Positions 24,579 through 33,007 of a DNA stretch of 34,313 nucleotides are shown here, piece after piece (the stretch's first letter is position 1; every line of letters starts with the position of its first letter). This stretch comes from a bacterium (GTDB lineage Bacteria > Bacillota > Clostridia > Lachnospirales > Lachnospiraceae), in NCBI GenBank assembly GCA_023667365.1, contig JAMPAG010000001.1:198588-232900 (forward strand), given 5' to 3'. Both the position numbers and the translations under genes were made by a program. The notes beneath the pieces were generated by a model. It saw only the letters and a program-made list of their open reading frames with translations, searched no databases and was not told the DNA's origin.

Positions 24579-26180
24579 TCAACGATCCCATTTGTCCGCA
24601 AGCGAACCGATCTGATCGGCGAATTTTGCCAGTTCCTTGTTGGCAACGCCCTCGTTTTTGCGGATGACCGCAAGCAGGCGCTGACCCGCCGCCAAAAGCC
24701 GCGCAAACACATCCGACTCGCCTCTCGCGCTCTTTTTCTTAATCCGGATCGGCTCTGCCTCGTACTCTACGCGGTTTTCGATCAGATCGTAACGCGTGCC
24801 GCTGTAGGGCGCATACACATCATAGCCGTACTCGCCGCGCAGACAAGCCGCAAACGCCTCCACCACGCTGTCCTCGCCGTGCACGAGGAACACCTTCGCC
24901 GGTTTTTCCCGAAAACCGTTCAGCCAGCGGATCAGTCCGTTTTTGTCCGCATGACCGCTCATGCCTGCAAGCCCCTTGATCTTGGCGCGCACCTCGATCG
25001 TCTCACCGAAAAGCTTCACCTCTTTCACGCCCTCGACCAGCATACGTCCGAGCGTCCCGACCGCCTGATAGCCCACGAACAGGATCGTGCATTCCTCACG
25101 CCAAAGGTTATGTTTCAGGTGATGCCGGATCCGTCCCGCCTCACACATGCCGGACGCCGATATAATGACTTTCGGCATGTCGTCAAAATTGATCAGTTTT
25201 GACTCATCGCTCGTGATCGCAAGCTTCAAGCCCGGAAACGAGATCGGGTTGATCCCTCTTTTTACAAGCGCCATCGCTTCCTCATCAAAACAACTCTCGA
25301 TGTTCTTATTAAAGATGCCGGTTGCCTCCACCGCAAGCGGACTGTCCACATAGACCGGAAAATCGGGGTATCCCTCCACCAGCCCCTCCGCCTTGATCTG
25401 CCTGAAAAAATAAAGCATTTCCTGCGTGCGCCCGACCGCAAAGGACGGAATGACAACATTGCCGCCTTTGTCGAACGTCTCCTTTAAGACCGCCGCCAGC
25501 TCATGCACATAATCGGGATGCTCCGCGCTGTGCAGGCGGTCGCCGTACGTCGATTCCATAATGACATAATCTGCGTCGTCCGTGAAAGCGGGATCCTTGA
25601 TGAGCGGCTGATCCATGTTGCCGATGTCGCCGGAAAAGACAAGCTTTTTCTCATTGCCCTTTTCATTCACCCACACCTCGACGCTCGCCGAGCCGAGCAG
25701 ATGCCCGATGTCCGTAAAACGGACCGCTATCCCCTCGCATAATTCGATCCGCCGGTCATAACGGCAGGGCAGGATGCATTTGATCGCACCGTCCGCGTCC
25801 TCCATCGTATAGAGCGGCTGGATCGGCGCATTGTCCGCAGAACGCTTTGCCTTACGGTTCTTCCACTCCGCCTCCTGCATCTGGATGTGCGCGCAGTCAC
25901 GCAGCATGATACTGCATAGATCCGCCGTCGCCTCCGTCGTTAAAATCTGCCCCCGGAAGCCGCGCGCATACAAGAGCGGCAGCAGCCCGGAATGATCCAC
26001 ATGCGCATGTGTCAAAAGCACATAATCAATAAGCGCCTCCTCCGCCGGCAGTTCGGCGTTCTCAAACACATTCACGCCCTGCTCCATTCCGTAATCGACC
26101 AAGATCCGTTTTCCGCACGCCTCAAGATAATGACAGCTTCCCGTCACCTCATGAGCCGCTCCGATAAAAGTCAGCTTCAT
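24579..26180 (-). CDS. metallo-beta-lactamase/beta-CASP ribonuclease-like protein
   Basis: The 533-residue protein belongs to the CPSF73/Ysh1-like beta-CASP group, probably a zinc-dependent RNA endo- or exonuclease. HAHVDH at residues 58-63 provides motif 2. DIGHLLGSA and FSGDIGN supply further metal ligands. The beta-CASP region has IPSFAVGRTQEMLY, VIISASGMCEAGR and AGMSGHADKNGL, and a later VHGEDS gives the terminal histidine. It lacks the C-terminal extension of RNase J. About 70 helical residues at the C-terminus (LLAAGQRLLAVIRKNEGV) are extra. It precedes folA by 25 nt. The family is secure but the RNA target is not known. Confidence 0.9.
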   Translation of the reverse strand: MKLTFIGAAHEVTGSCHYLEACGKRILVDYGMEQGVNVFENAELPAEEALIDYVLLTHAHVDHSGLLPLLYARGFRGQILTTEATADLCSIMLRDCAHIQMQEAEWKNRKAKRSADNAPIQPLYTMEDADGAIKCILPCRYDRRIELCEGIAVRFTDIGHLLGSASVEVWVNEKGNEKKLVFSGDIGNMDQPLIKDPAFTDDADYVIMESTYGDRLHSAEHPDYVHELAAVLKETFDKGGNVVIPSFAVGRTQEMLYFFRQIKAEGLVEGYPDFPVYVDSPLAVEATGIFNKNIESCFDEEAMALVKRGINPISFPGLKLAITSDESKLINFDDMPKVIISASGMCEAGRIRHHLKHNLWREECTILFVGYQAVGTLGRMLVEGVKEVKLFGETIEVRAKIKGLAGMSGHADKNGLIRWLNGFREKPAKVFLVHGEDSVVEAFAACLRGEYGYDVYAPYSGTRYDLIENRVEYEAEPIRIKKKSARGESDVFARLLAAGQRLLAVIRKNEGVANKELAKFADQIGSLADKWDR

Positions 26181-26220
26181 ACCCGATCCCCCACCTTCTC
26201 TTTTTTATTTTATGCCTGCG

Positions 26221-26595
26221 CTACGCCTGCGCGCCAACGCACTCCGAAACCGCGTCCAATGCCAGCATTTCATCTGTCATAAAGAGATACGGACAATTCC
26301 GAAATCCGCAGAACAGCAGATCGACCAGTCCGAACTGCTCCTTTACCGCCTTGCAGAAAATGTCCATATCCGCCTCATCGTAAATATTTCCGTGAAAAAA
26401 GAACACATGCACCCGGTATTCCCGTTCCAGATCCGCCTTTAAGCGCATACCGGCGTCCTTATCAATGTCAATAAACGAGATTGTGCGACATTGTTTGGCG
26501 TAGTCCCGCGCATATGCGGCGCCGACGCCCTTTGCTGCGCCAAGCAGCATTCCATTCTTTTTGGTACCTAACGATTTCTTCTTGAATATTCCTTT
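26221..26595 (-). CDS. half-length short-chain dehydrogenase-like protein
   Basis: The 124-residue protein has a Rossmann start, MLLGAAKGVGAAYARDYA, matching the SDR TGxxxGxG loop. TISFIDIDKDAGMRLKADLE and FFFHGNIYDEADMDIF follow in the order seen in SDRs. Where the NNAG motif should be, it reads LLFCGFRN. The frame ends soon after, so the catalytic YxxxK half is missing. It could be a decayed SDR or a small nucleotide-binding protein kept by selection. I chose GTG 26595, with AAGGAG five bases upstream; a TTG at 26628 also opens the frame. It lies between the C39-like and beta-CASP genes in the same direction. Confidence 0.6.
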   Translation of the reverse strand, partial: KGIFKKKSLGTKKNGMLLGAAKGVGAAYARDYAKQCRTISFIDIDKDAGMRLKADLEREYRVHVFFFHGNIYDEADMDIFCKAVKEQFGLVDLLFCGFRNCPYLFMTDEMLALDAVSECVGAQA

Positions 26596-26649
26596 CACAA
26601 AATCTCCTTCGGCGTTTGCAAAACGCAATGATTCGGAACTGCCCTTATG

Positions 26650-27315
26650 TCATATTCCTGTCGTCCGATAAATCCGGTTACTAAACGGGTAGGTATAACG
26701 CGCCGACTTCAGATACGCGTCCACAGACATGTAATACCGTTCTCCCCATGAATACACCTCCAGCATCGTCTCCTGCGATTCCTCCACAATCGCCGCTGCC
26801 GTGATAAAATGCGCCGCGACATGCTCTTTTACCGCTTTCCTCTCCCCGCCTCTGACCTGATAGAACGTGACGCCGCGCTGCTTTTTGTAAAAAAACGGGG
26901 CGGAACCCAGGATCAATATAACCGGACAATCCGCTGCAAGCTGTTCCTGCATGATCGTAAGCAGCCGCTCTTTTGCTCTTTTTCCCGAAAAAAAGAAACT
27001 GACGCCGCGAAGACGTCCCCCGGCACGGTACCGCCAAAGCAGCAGATTCACAAATCCCGCGTACAGCCATGCGGAAATGCCAAATCCGGGAACCACGCGC
27101 AAAAAATGCCGTTCCAGACTGCGCACGAAATCCAGATAGGCCGCTTTATCCTTTGGCGTCTCTGCGATCCCGCGGTAAATACAATAGTCCGCCGCCGCGA
27201 TCACGCCGCAGCCATAGCGCCGCAGTCTGCCGTCCTGTGAAAAGAAATTCTTTTTTTCAAACCATTGCTGGCTGCCTGCTTCATAGCTATGCGGAAGCGC
27301 CGCCGTTTTATTCAT
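26650..27315 (-). CDS. papain/C39-like fold protein of unknown function
   Basis: The 221-residue protein has RRYGCGVIAAADYCIY near residue 33, like the nucleophile helix of C39/papain-like peptidases (Q..xGCGP-type). EHVAAHFITAAAIVEE near residue 165, and LEVYSWGERYYMSVDAYL about 20 residues later, fit a catalytic His followed by an Asp/Asn region. There is no signal peptide; a hydrophobic stretch (VILILGSAPFFY) may be a core strand. The ATG lies inside the last codons of the PAS/HD-GYP gene, an 8-nt overlap, so the two are translationally coupled. I infer a peptidase-like or transglutaminase-like fold from motif order only. Substrate and activity are unknown. Confidence 0.65.
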   Translation of the reverse strand: MNKTAALPHSYEAGSQQWFEKKNFFSQDGRLRRYGCGVIAAADYCIYRGIAETPKDKAAYLDFVRSLERHFLRVVPGFGISAWLYAGFVNLLLWRYRAGGRLRGVSFFFSGKRAKERLLTIMQEQLAADCPVILILGSAPFFYKKQRGVTFYQVRGGERKAVKEHVAAHFITAAAIVEESQETMLEVYSWGERYYMSVDAYLKSARYTYPFSNRIYRTTGI

Positions 27316-29869
27316 AACACGACCTCAATTCGTCCGCGCACGCGATCAATCCTTTCAGCAGTTTGGGATTAAAACTTCCGCATTCCCCGTTCAGGATCAT
27401 TTCGACCGCCTTCTCGTGGGAATAGGGCGGCTTGTAGACACGCGGACTGACAAGCGCGTCATAAACATCCACCAGACTGACGATCTGCCCCCAGATCGGA
27501 ATCTCGTCGCCGACTAAATGGTCGGGATACCCCCTGCCGTCGTAACGCTCGTGGTGATAACGGCAGATTTCCCTGCAATAACGGGAAAATTCATCGTCCT
27601 GCCCTACCTCAATCGAGTTGAGAATGTCATATCCCTTCGTCGTATGGGATTTCATGACTTCAAACTCCTCCGCAGTCAATCTGCCCGGCTTATTTAAGAT
27701 CGCGTCGGGGATGGAAATCTTACCGACGTCATGCATGGAAGCCGCCATCGTGATTTTTTCTATTTTTTCGGGCGTCAGATCATACTCCGGCTCCGACTCT
27801 GCGAGATAAGTCGCCACGATCTTGGTGAGCTGTTTTGTCCGCATGATATGTTCCCCGGAATCACTATCCCGGAATTCCACGAGCGCGCCGAGCGAATCAA
27901 TGATCTTTTCACTGAATTTCTGATATTTGATCTGCTCGTCATACTTATGTTGAAGAAGTTCCTGCTGCTTCAGCTCATCCACACATTTTGCCAGACAGAT
28001 GAGCCTGCTCTCGTTATGCTGCGCGCGGCGGATCAAAATCGTGTACCAGTGATACTCCGGTCCTAACCCGTCCCTCACACGGACGTCAAAATACACTTCC
28101 TTGCGACCTTTCGAAAACGCCGATTTCGACCTTAAATACAGCCATTTCGCGCGGAAATTATCCAGATCCTCCGGATAAATGCGCGTGCGCTCATAGGCCG
28201 CGACCATACGCGACAAGACCCTCACCATCGGCTTCTTTTGGATCTGCTCGTCTCCTAAGCGGACAATCTGACAGGTATCCTTCTCCAGATCCACGACATA
28301 CAGTCTTTGGAAGGAATCCTGGAACATAAAGCCCATCTGTTCCAAAAGCTCCTCGTTCGTGTTTTCCAGACTCTTCTCGCGCGAAATATCCTCAATGATA
28401 CCTACAATATAGATGTGACCGTCCGAATCGCTCACATCCTTACATTTTATGCGGTGCCAACGGTATTCTCCGGTATCGGCATCCCGCATCCTGATCTCAA
28501 CTGCCTCGCGGTTGCCGTCCTCAAATACGGTGCGCAGCCTTTCCACATCCTCCGCATACACCTCGCCCCGCTTTGCCATCTCCTCGCAGCACTTCTCAAT
28601 CCGGTGCTGCCACGGTCTGTCGTGTTCCCCCTTTGCCGGATAGTGCATGGTAAGCACGTCGCTCCGGCTGTCATACTCAAAACGGATATTGCCGGTCGCT
28701 CCCATCGCAAGATCGGCGCGTACCTGCTCCTCCATCAAATGAATCTGTGTATTTTTTAACTCTGTGATGTCCATACGGATGCCGAGATAAACCGGCTTGC
28801 CGTCCCGTTCTTCCAATTTTACGCCGCTCATCTGCACCCAGCGGACGCGCCCGCTTTCTCCCATGCGGATCCGGTAGATCACGTCGAACGGCTCCCCTGC
28901 TTTTGCCTTTTCCAAAATAACACGGCACACTTCCGGACGGTCCTCCGGAATCACGTGGGCGCTGTAACCGCCCCGGTAATCTTCCCTCGTCTTTTCCGCC
29001 AGCTTGCAGAATTCCTCATTCACATGAACGATCGGCAGATCGCCGTCCGCAATAAACTGCACGACGCCGCCCGGAATCGCCGCATACGCCGCATCCAGCG
29101 TCATTTTCAGCTTATGCTGCAGATTCATGCGGAAATCAATGTTCCGCATCAGACCTACGCAGGAGACGCGCGCGCGGTCCGCCGTATAAACCCGCACAAA
29201 ACGGAGCGCGATCCAGTGATAGACGCCGTCCGGCGCGCGCATCTGAAATTCCAGATGCAGCTCGTCCCCGTCCTTTGTGAGATTTTCCAGCAGATAGCAC
29301 TGGTTCACCTTCTCCATAAATTCTTCCCGATTGTCGGGATGAATCCTGTCATACAGCGTTTCCATCGCCTTGGTAAAATTACCGTGGTCACCCTTGTGAA
29401 ACGCCATCTTTTCATCCGACGCCAATACCATATGCGCATTGCCCGTCAGATTGACGGCCGTTACAACAGGATACACGGCGGAAAGCGCATCCCCCATGAT
29501 CTTAGACAGCTCGGACTGAAATTTCTCCGCCTCGTCCAGATAGATCAGCGTGAAATACACGACATATGCAGGCGTCTCTTCCCAGTCAAACTCGTCAAAC
29601 CACACGTCGGTCATCCCGCCGAAATCAGGCAGATACAGCCGGTAGCGCTCGTCCGTCTCCTCCCCGTTCTCATGCCGCCGGAGCGCCCTGAGAATCCGCA
29701 TTCCGTTACTGTCATCCTTGAAAACAGGCTCGATACTCTCCCCCGTTTCCGCTATCGGATACGCGCGCCGAAATGTCTTATTCGTATATAAAATGTCATG
29801 TTCCGCCCGCGACAATACGACAATGCCGACATTGGACATATGCTCCAACATTTCTCTAAACCGCTCCAT
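27308..29869 (-). CDS. multi-PAS HD-GYP signalling protein (probable cyclic dinucleotide phosphodiesterase)
   Basis: The 853-residue cytoplasmic protein has several PAS-like domains across residues 1-650 (GIVVLSRAEHDILYTNKTF; PGGVVQFIADGDLPIVHVNE; YRWHRIKCKDVSDSDGHIY; YHWYTILIRRA). A short helical linker and an HD-GYP domain follow at about 665-850. The HD pair is at residue 713 (MHDVGKISIP) and the second motif, HHERYDGRGYP, at 772-782, both intact. HD-GYP enzymes degrade c-di-GMP or related cyclic dinucleotides, so a sensor phosphodiesterase is likely. No membrane helix is visible. GGGAGG precedes ATG 29869. It opens the long co-directional series down to 20.3 kb and is coupled to the C39-like gene. 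Confidence 0.93.
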   Translation of the reverse strand: MERFREMLEHMSNVGIVVLSRAEHDILYTNKTFRRAYPIAETGESIEPVFKDDSNGMRILRALRRHENGEETDERYRLYLPDFGGMTDVWFDEFDWEETPAYVVYFTLIYLDEAEKFQSELSKIMGDALSAVYPVVTAVNLTGNAHMVLASDEKMAFHKGDHGNFTKAMETLYDRIHPDNREEFMEKVNQCYLLENLTKDGDELHLEFQMRAPDGVYHWIALRFVRVYTADRARVSCVGLMRNIDFRMNLQHKLKMTLDAAYAAIPGGVVQFIADGDLPIVHVNEEFCKLAEKTREDYRGGYSAHVIPEDRPEVCRVILEKAKAGEPFDVIYRIRMGESGRVRWVQMSGVKLEERDGKPVYLGIRMDITELKNTQIHLMEEQVRADLAMGATGNIRFEYDSRSDVLTMHYPAKGEHDRPWQHRIEKCCEEMAKRGEVYAEDVERLRTVFEDGNREAVEIRMRDADTGEYRWHRIKCKDVSDSDGHIYIVGIIEDISREKSLENTNEELLEQMGFMFQDSFQRLYVVDLEKDTCQIVRLGDEQIQKKPMVRVLSRMVAAYERTRIYPEDLDNFRAKWLYLRSKSAFSKGRKEVYFDVRVRDGLGPEYHWYTILIRRAQHNESRLICLAKCVDELKQQELLQHKYDEQIKYQKFSEKIIDSLGALVEFRDSDSGEHIMRTKQLTKIVATYLAESEPEYDLTPEKIEKITMAASMHDVGKISIPDAILNKPGRLTAEEFEVMKSHTTKGYDILNSIEVGQDDEFSRYCREICRYHHERYDGRGYPDHLVGDEIPIWGQIVSLVDVYDALVSPRVYKPPYSHEKAVEMILNGECGSFNPKLLKGLIACADELRSCYE

Positions 29870-29981
29870 GTCATTCCTCCCCCGTTTTCACCTGCTGTTC
29901 CCGCCTGTTTATCACATCCCCGTTTTGTTCTTTTCCGGGTTTTGCGTTTTCTCTGCCGCACAGGCAGATAAATTTGGATTT

Positions 29982-29990
29982 ATTATAGCA
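29982..29990 (-). promoter_or_regulatory. extended -10 promoter for the HD-GYP gene
   Basis: On the minus strand TGCTATAAT at 29982-29990 is an extended -10 (TGN-TATAAT). No good -35 hexamer lies 16-18 bases upstream, which is compatible with extended -10 promoters. The leader would be about 105 bases and is purine-rich. Confidence 0.55.
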
Positions 29991-30040
29991 TATTTTTTGT
30001 CTTCATCATAGGCGTTCCTGCAAAAAATCCTAAAAAGTAA

Positions 30041-30069
30041 TTGACAAGTTCAAACACATCATGTATATT
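30041..30069 (+). promoter_or_regulatory. promoter for tRNA-Gly
   Basis: TTGACA (30041-30046), 17-base spacer, TATATT (30064-30069), followed 27 bases later by the tRNA 5' end. A consensus promoter like this is usual for stable RNA genes. Confidence 0.9.
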
Positions 30070-30096
30070 GTTAGTTGTCCGTATGAATTACGGTAT

Positions 30097-30169
30097 GCGC
30101 GAGTGGCTCAGTTGGTGGAGCGCGACCTTGCCAAGGTCGAGGCCGCGGGTTCGAGTCCCGTCTCGCGCT
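30097..30169 (+). tRNA. tRNA-Gly (anticodon GCC)
   Basis: A full cloverleaf of 73 nt. The acceptor stem GCGCGAG pairs with CTCGCGC (30162-30168). The D arm contains GCTCAGTTGGTGGAGC. The anticodon stem CGACC/GGTCG (30123-30127/30135-30139) holds loop TTGCCAA, with GCC at 30130-30132. The T arm has GGGTTCGAGTCCC. The discriminator is T30169 and CCA is not encoded. It has its own promoter and terminator. Confidence 0.97.
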
Positions 30170-30180
30170 CTTTGTTATTG

Positions 30181-30209
30181 ACAGCCGCCGGTTTTTGGCG
30201 GCTGTTTTT
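30181..30209 (+). terminator. Rho-independent terminator after tRNA-Gly
   Basis: ACAGCCGCC (30181-30189) pairs perfectly with GGCGGCTGT (30197-30205), with a seven-base loop and a run of five T. It begins 11 bases after the tRNA. It lies between the tRNA and the NERD gene, so the NERD gene depends on read-through or on an unrecognised promoter. Confidence 0.92.
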
Positions 30210-30241
30210 CTCCGTGTGAATTTCCATGAAAGGAGCTCGTT

Positions 30242-30982
30242 ATGGGACTTTTAGAAATCTTAAAAGGGGAGCAGCCGGGAATCATAAAAACGCTGTTGAA
30301 CTATGAAAATACCGGACAATTCGGAGAATTTTCAACAGAATTTGCCCTAACGAACAACAATCTCGATGGTGATTTTGTTGTCCTAAAAAATATTTATGTA
30401 CCGTCAAAAGGAAAAACGACCGAAATTGATCTGCTAATGATCCATGAAAAAGGGATCTTTGTATTTGAGAGTAAAAATTACAGCGGCTGGATCTTTGGAG
30501 ATACCAACCAGCTCAATTGGACACAATGCTTGAAAAACGGTGAAAAAAACCGCTTCTATAATCCCATAAAGCAAAACAAGACTCACATTTTTGCGTTGGC
30601 AAAATACATGAGTTTGCCTGTTTCTGCATTTACTTCATGTATTATTTTTTCTGAACGATGCGATCTAAAAAAAGTTCCGCCAAACAACACGGAACTCATG
30701 ATCGTCCGCCGTCCCGATATGCTAAGAGAACTCCGTAGTCGATTGAGAAGCGCCGCGGTCGTATATTCTCATGAAGAAATCCAGAGAATGAAAATTGCCT
30801 TATCACCGTTGGCAAACAAAAGCTGCGAGGAAAAACAGCAGCATATAAAAGACATTCAGACAAAATGCCCGTTCTGCGGCAGCGAACTTGTATTGAGAAA
30901 CGGAAAGCGCGGACCATTTTGGGGATGCCGCGCCTTTCCTAAATGCCGTTTTACAAAACCGATAGAAGGCAACGGACAGTAA
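30242..30982 (+). CDS. NERD-domain protein with topoisomerase-type zinc finger
   Basis: The 246-residue protein has an N-terminal nuclease-related (NERD) domain with the PD-(D/E)xK-like arrangement D63 (TEIDLLMIHEKGIFVFE) and E76-S-K78 (FESKNYSGWIFG). A C-terminal C4 zinc finger has Cys at 209, 212, 229 and 235 (CPFCGSELVL...WGCRAFPKC), like those of topoisomerase I. It is probably a DNA-associated nuclease-like protein, and some NERD proteins occur in defence or repair settings. It is the only plus-strand protein gene in the window and is more AT-rich than the minus-strand genes. AAAGGAG lies seven bases before the ATG. Its 3' end faces the GH3 gene across the double-hairpin element. Confidence 0.88.
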   Translation: MGLLEILKGEQPGIIKTLLNYENTGQFGEFSTEFALTNNNLDGDFVVLKNIYVPSKGKTTEIDLLMIHEKGIFVFESKNYSGWIFGDTNQLNWTQCLKNGEKNRFYNPIKQNKTHIFALAKYMSLPVSAFTSCIIFSERCDLKKVPPNNTELMIVRRPDMLRELRSRLRSAAVVYSHEEIQRMKIALSPLANKSCEEKQQHIKDIQTKCPFCGSELVLRNGKRGPFWGCRAFPKCRFTKPIEGNGQ

Positions 30983-31011
30983 CCGTTCCGCTTGACTTTG
31001 TTCTCGGTCCA

Positions 31012-31068
31012 AAAGAACTGCCAACGGCAGTTCTTTGAAAGACTTTCGCGCAAGCGGAAGTCTTTTTT
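31012..31068. terminator. double-hairpin 3'-end element, copy 2 (NERD/GH3 convergent ends)
   Basis: First hairpin: 11-bp stem at 31012-31022/31026-31036 with a three-base loop. Second hairpin: 12-bp stem at 31038-31049/31054-31065 with GCAA loop, then six T. It has exactly the geometry of copy 1 at 5812-5869, and the positions that differ within stems change in pairs. The T-run abuts the GH3 stop codon. Here it can terminate NERD transcription on the plus strand and, through the first hairpin and TTCTTTT tail, GH3 transcription on the minus strand. Confidence 0.85.
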
Positions 31069-32929
31069 ATTCCCCCTGCGGCAGGAGGCTGTCGCCGTTT
31101 TCCGCCTCCGGATTCTCTGTGTCGGCTTCACCGCCCTCCGGATTCTCTGCGCCATCCGCTCCGCCTTCCGGTTCTCCGTCCGCTTCCGCGCCTCCCGTCA
31201 CATCGGCGATCGTCATGCCCGCGCACTTCACACGATAAATACGCATCAGGGATTCCTCGATCCGCTCGATCGAAATTTCTCCGTTGTTGACCGCATCCAG
31301 CACGCCCTGATACGCCTCTTTGAAATTGTCCGGCTTTAAGATCATATCGCAGCCCGCGTTGATCGCGTCAACCGCCGCCTGCGCAGATGTATAATAAGTC
31401 GTGACAGCGCCCATGTCCATTGCATCCGTGATGATGATGCCCTCGTAGCCAAGCTGCATACGCAGAATCCTCGTCACAATGTCCGAACTCATGGACGCCG
31501 GCGTATAATCCCAAGTGATCCCCGGCACAGAAATATGACTTACCATGACAAAATCCGGATTTGCTTCCAACGCCATCCGGAACGGAACGACCTCCGTTTC
31601 CATCAGATTATTTTCCGTCATTTCATTCGTGGCGCGCCCGTCATGAGAATCGGCATCCGCGCTCCCATGTCCCGGAAAATGCTTCACGCACGCACTGATC
31701 CCGTTATCCTGTAAGCCCATGACCGCCTGCGAGACAAGCATGGCGACCGTATCTGCATCCGTACCGAACGAGCGCTCCGCAAACATGCTGTTTTCCCCGT
31801 CATAAATATCCGCGACCGGCGCAAAGTCCACATTAAATCCATATTTTGTCAGATACTGCCCGATCCCGGAGTAGGCGATATACACCTCTCCGCCGTCCCC
31901 CGCGGCGCCAAGCTCCCGCGCACTGCCGACATTATCAACTTCACTTAACGCGTCCGCCACCCTTGAGACGCTCCCGCCTTCTTCGTCCACTCCCAAAAAG
32001 AGCGGATATTTGCTCATTTCCTGCGTTCCCGCAAGCATTTCCGTGATCTGATCCGCACTCTGGATATTGGAGCCGAAATAAATAATTCCCCCGACGGCAT
32101 ACCGTCCCAACGCCTCCTGTGTCTTTGCTCCCGCTCTCACCGCCTGCGACACATTTTCCATCATGGATTCCGGTGTTACAAAAAATAATCCCGCGACCTT
32201 CTCCTCGGTCGTCATCTGATCGATATAATATCTCGCCACTTCATCGACAGGATTCACCTCCGGTTCCGGTTCCGGCTCCGGCGTAACCGTAGGGGAATTC
32301 ACTGCGATCACCTCCGTCGGCGGTACATCCTCCTCCACCGGTTCATCCGGCTGTCTGGAGTCAATAAGGCGAACCAGCTGTTTTCCGACAAAAACCGCGC
32401 CGCAGGCAAGTCCCGCAACGATCAGCAGCAGTACAATATAAGCAATGATCTGATTGCGTATCCTGCGCTTCCTTCTGACCACGCGTTTCGCGGAACGCTC
32501 CTCCGAGTAATCTCCGCCTGCATCGGCATCCTCCTCATAGCTCTCCTCCACACTTTCGTCAGCGGCGTCCTCGTAACCTTCCTCCGCGCTTCCGCCAGCG
32601 TCCTCGTCAAACTCCTCCGTGCTTCCGGCGGCGGCGTCCCCATAACCTTTCTCCACACTTCCGTCGGCGTCATCCTCAAACTCCTCTGCACTTCCGGCAG
32701 CGTCCTCGTAACCTTCCTCCGCGCTTCCGCCAGCGTCCTCGTCAAACTCCTCCGCGTTTTCGTCGGCGTCATCCTCATAGCCTTCCTCCGCGCTTCCGGC
32801 GTCGTCATCCTCGTACAGTTCTTCCGATCCGTCGTCCTCTTCTCCTTCATCCTCTATCTCATCAAATTCCTCTTCCGCTTCTTCGTACTGCTCGTCCTCA
32901 TACAGGTCCCTGTTTTTTTTCTTGAACAT
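31067..32929 (-). CDS. membrane-anchored GH3 beta-N-acetylhexosaminidase-like protein with acidic tail
   Basis: Residues 10-145 of this 620-residue protein are extremely acidic (Glu, Asp, Gly, Ala, Ser). A basic stretch (VVRRKRRIR) and one membrane helix at about 161-181 follow, so the tail is cytoplasmic and the enzyme is outside. A Pro/Glu linker (TPEPEPEPEVNP) leads to a GH3 domain with KHFPGHGSADADSH, the NagZ-type signature, and ITDAMDMGAV containing the nucleophile Asp. It probably removes N-acetylglucosamine from peptidoglycan fragments or glycans. I chose ATG 32929, with GAGG seven bases upstream; the frame extends to 32971 without support. A 55-bp exact DNA repeat at 32565 and 32700 lies in the acidic tail. 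Confidence 0.9.
   Translation of the reverse strand: MFKKKNRDLYEDEQYEEAEEEFDEIEDEGEEDDGSEELYEDDDAGSAEEGYEDDADENAEEFDEDAGGSAEEGYEDAAGSAEEFEDDADGSVEKGYGDAAAGSTEEFDEDAGGSAEEGYEDAADESVEESYEEDADAGGDYSEERSAKRVVRRKRRIRNQIIAYIVLLLIVAGLACGAVFVGKQLVRLIDSRQPDEPVEEDVPPTEVIAVNSPTVTPEPEPEPEVNPVDEVARYYIDQMTTEEKVAGLFFVTPESMMENVSQAVRAGAKTQEALGRYAVGGIIYFGSNIQSADQITEMLAGTQEMSKYPLFLGVDEEGGSVSRVADALSEVDNVGSARELGAAGDGGEVYIAYSGIGQYLTKYGFNVDFAPVADIYDGENSMFAERSFGTDADTVAMLVSQAVMGLQDNGISACVKHFPGHGSADADSHDGRATNEMTENNLMETEVVPFRMALEANPDFVMVSHISVPGITWDYTPASMSSDIVTRILRMQLGYEGIIITDAMDMGAVTTYYTSAQAAVDAINAGCDMILKPDNFKEAYQGVLDAVNNGEISIERIEESLMRIYRVKCAGMTIADVTGGAEADGEPEGGADGAENPEGGEADTENPEAENGDSLLPQGE
32565..32754. repeat. internal 135-bp-period duplication in the acidic tail of the GH3 gene
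   Basis: Positions 32565-32619 and 32700-32754 are identical over 55 bases. The 135-base period equals 45 residues, keeping the frame. In protein the repeated unit includes AGGSAEEGYEDAA at residues 67-79 and 112-124. Shorter, diverged units fill the rest of the tail. Confidence 0.85.
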
Positions 32930-33007
32930 ATCCGTACCTCGCATCATAAATGTTGTATCCCAATGTGACATTTCTTCTTTTACTATACATGATTTTGTGC
33001 CATATTT

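Noticed and set aside
30097..30982. Integrated element at tRNA-Gly
   Set aside because: There is no integrase and no second copy of the tRNA 3' end in the window; only a single gene follows, so an integrated element is not supported.
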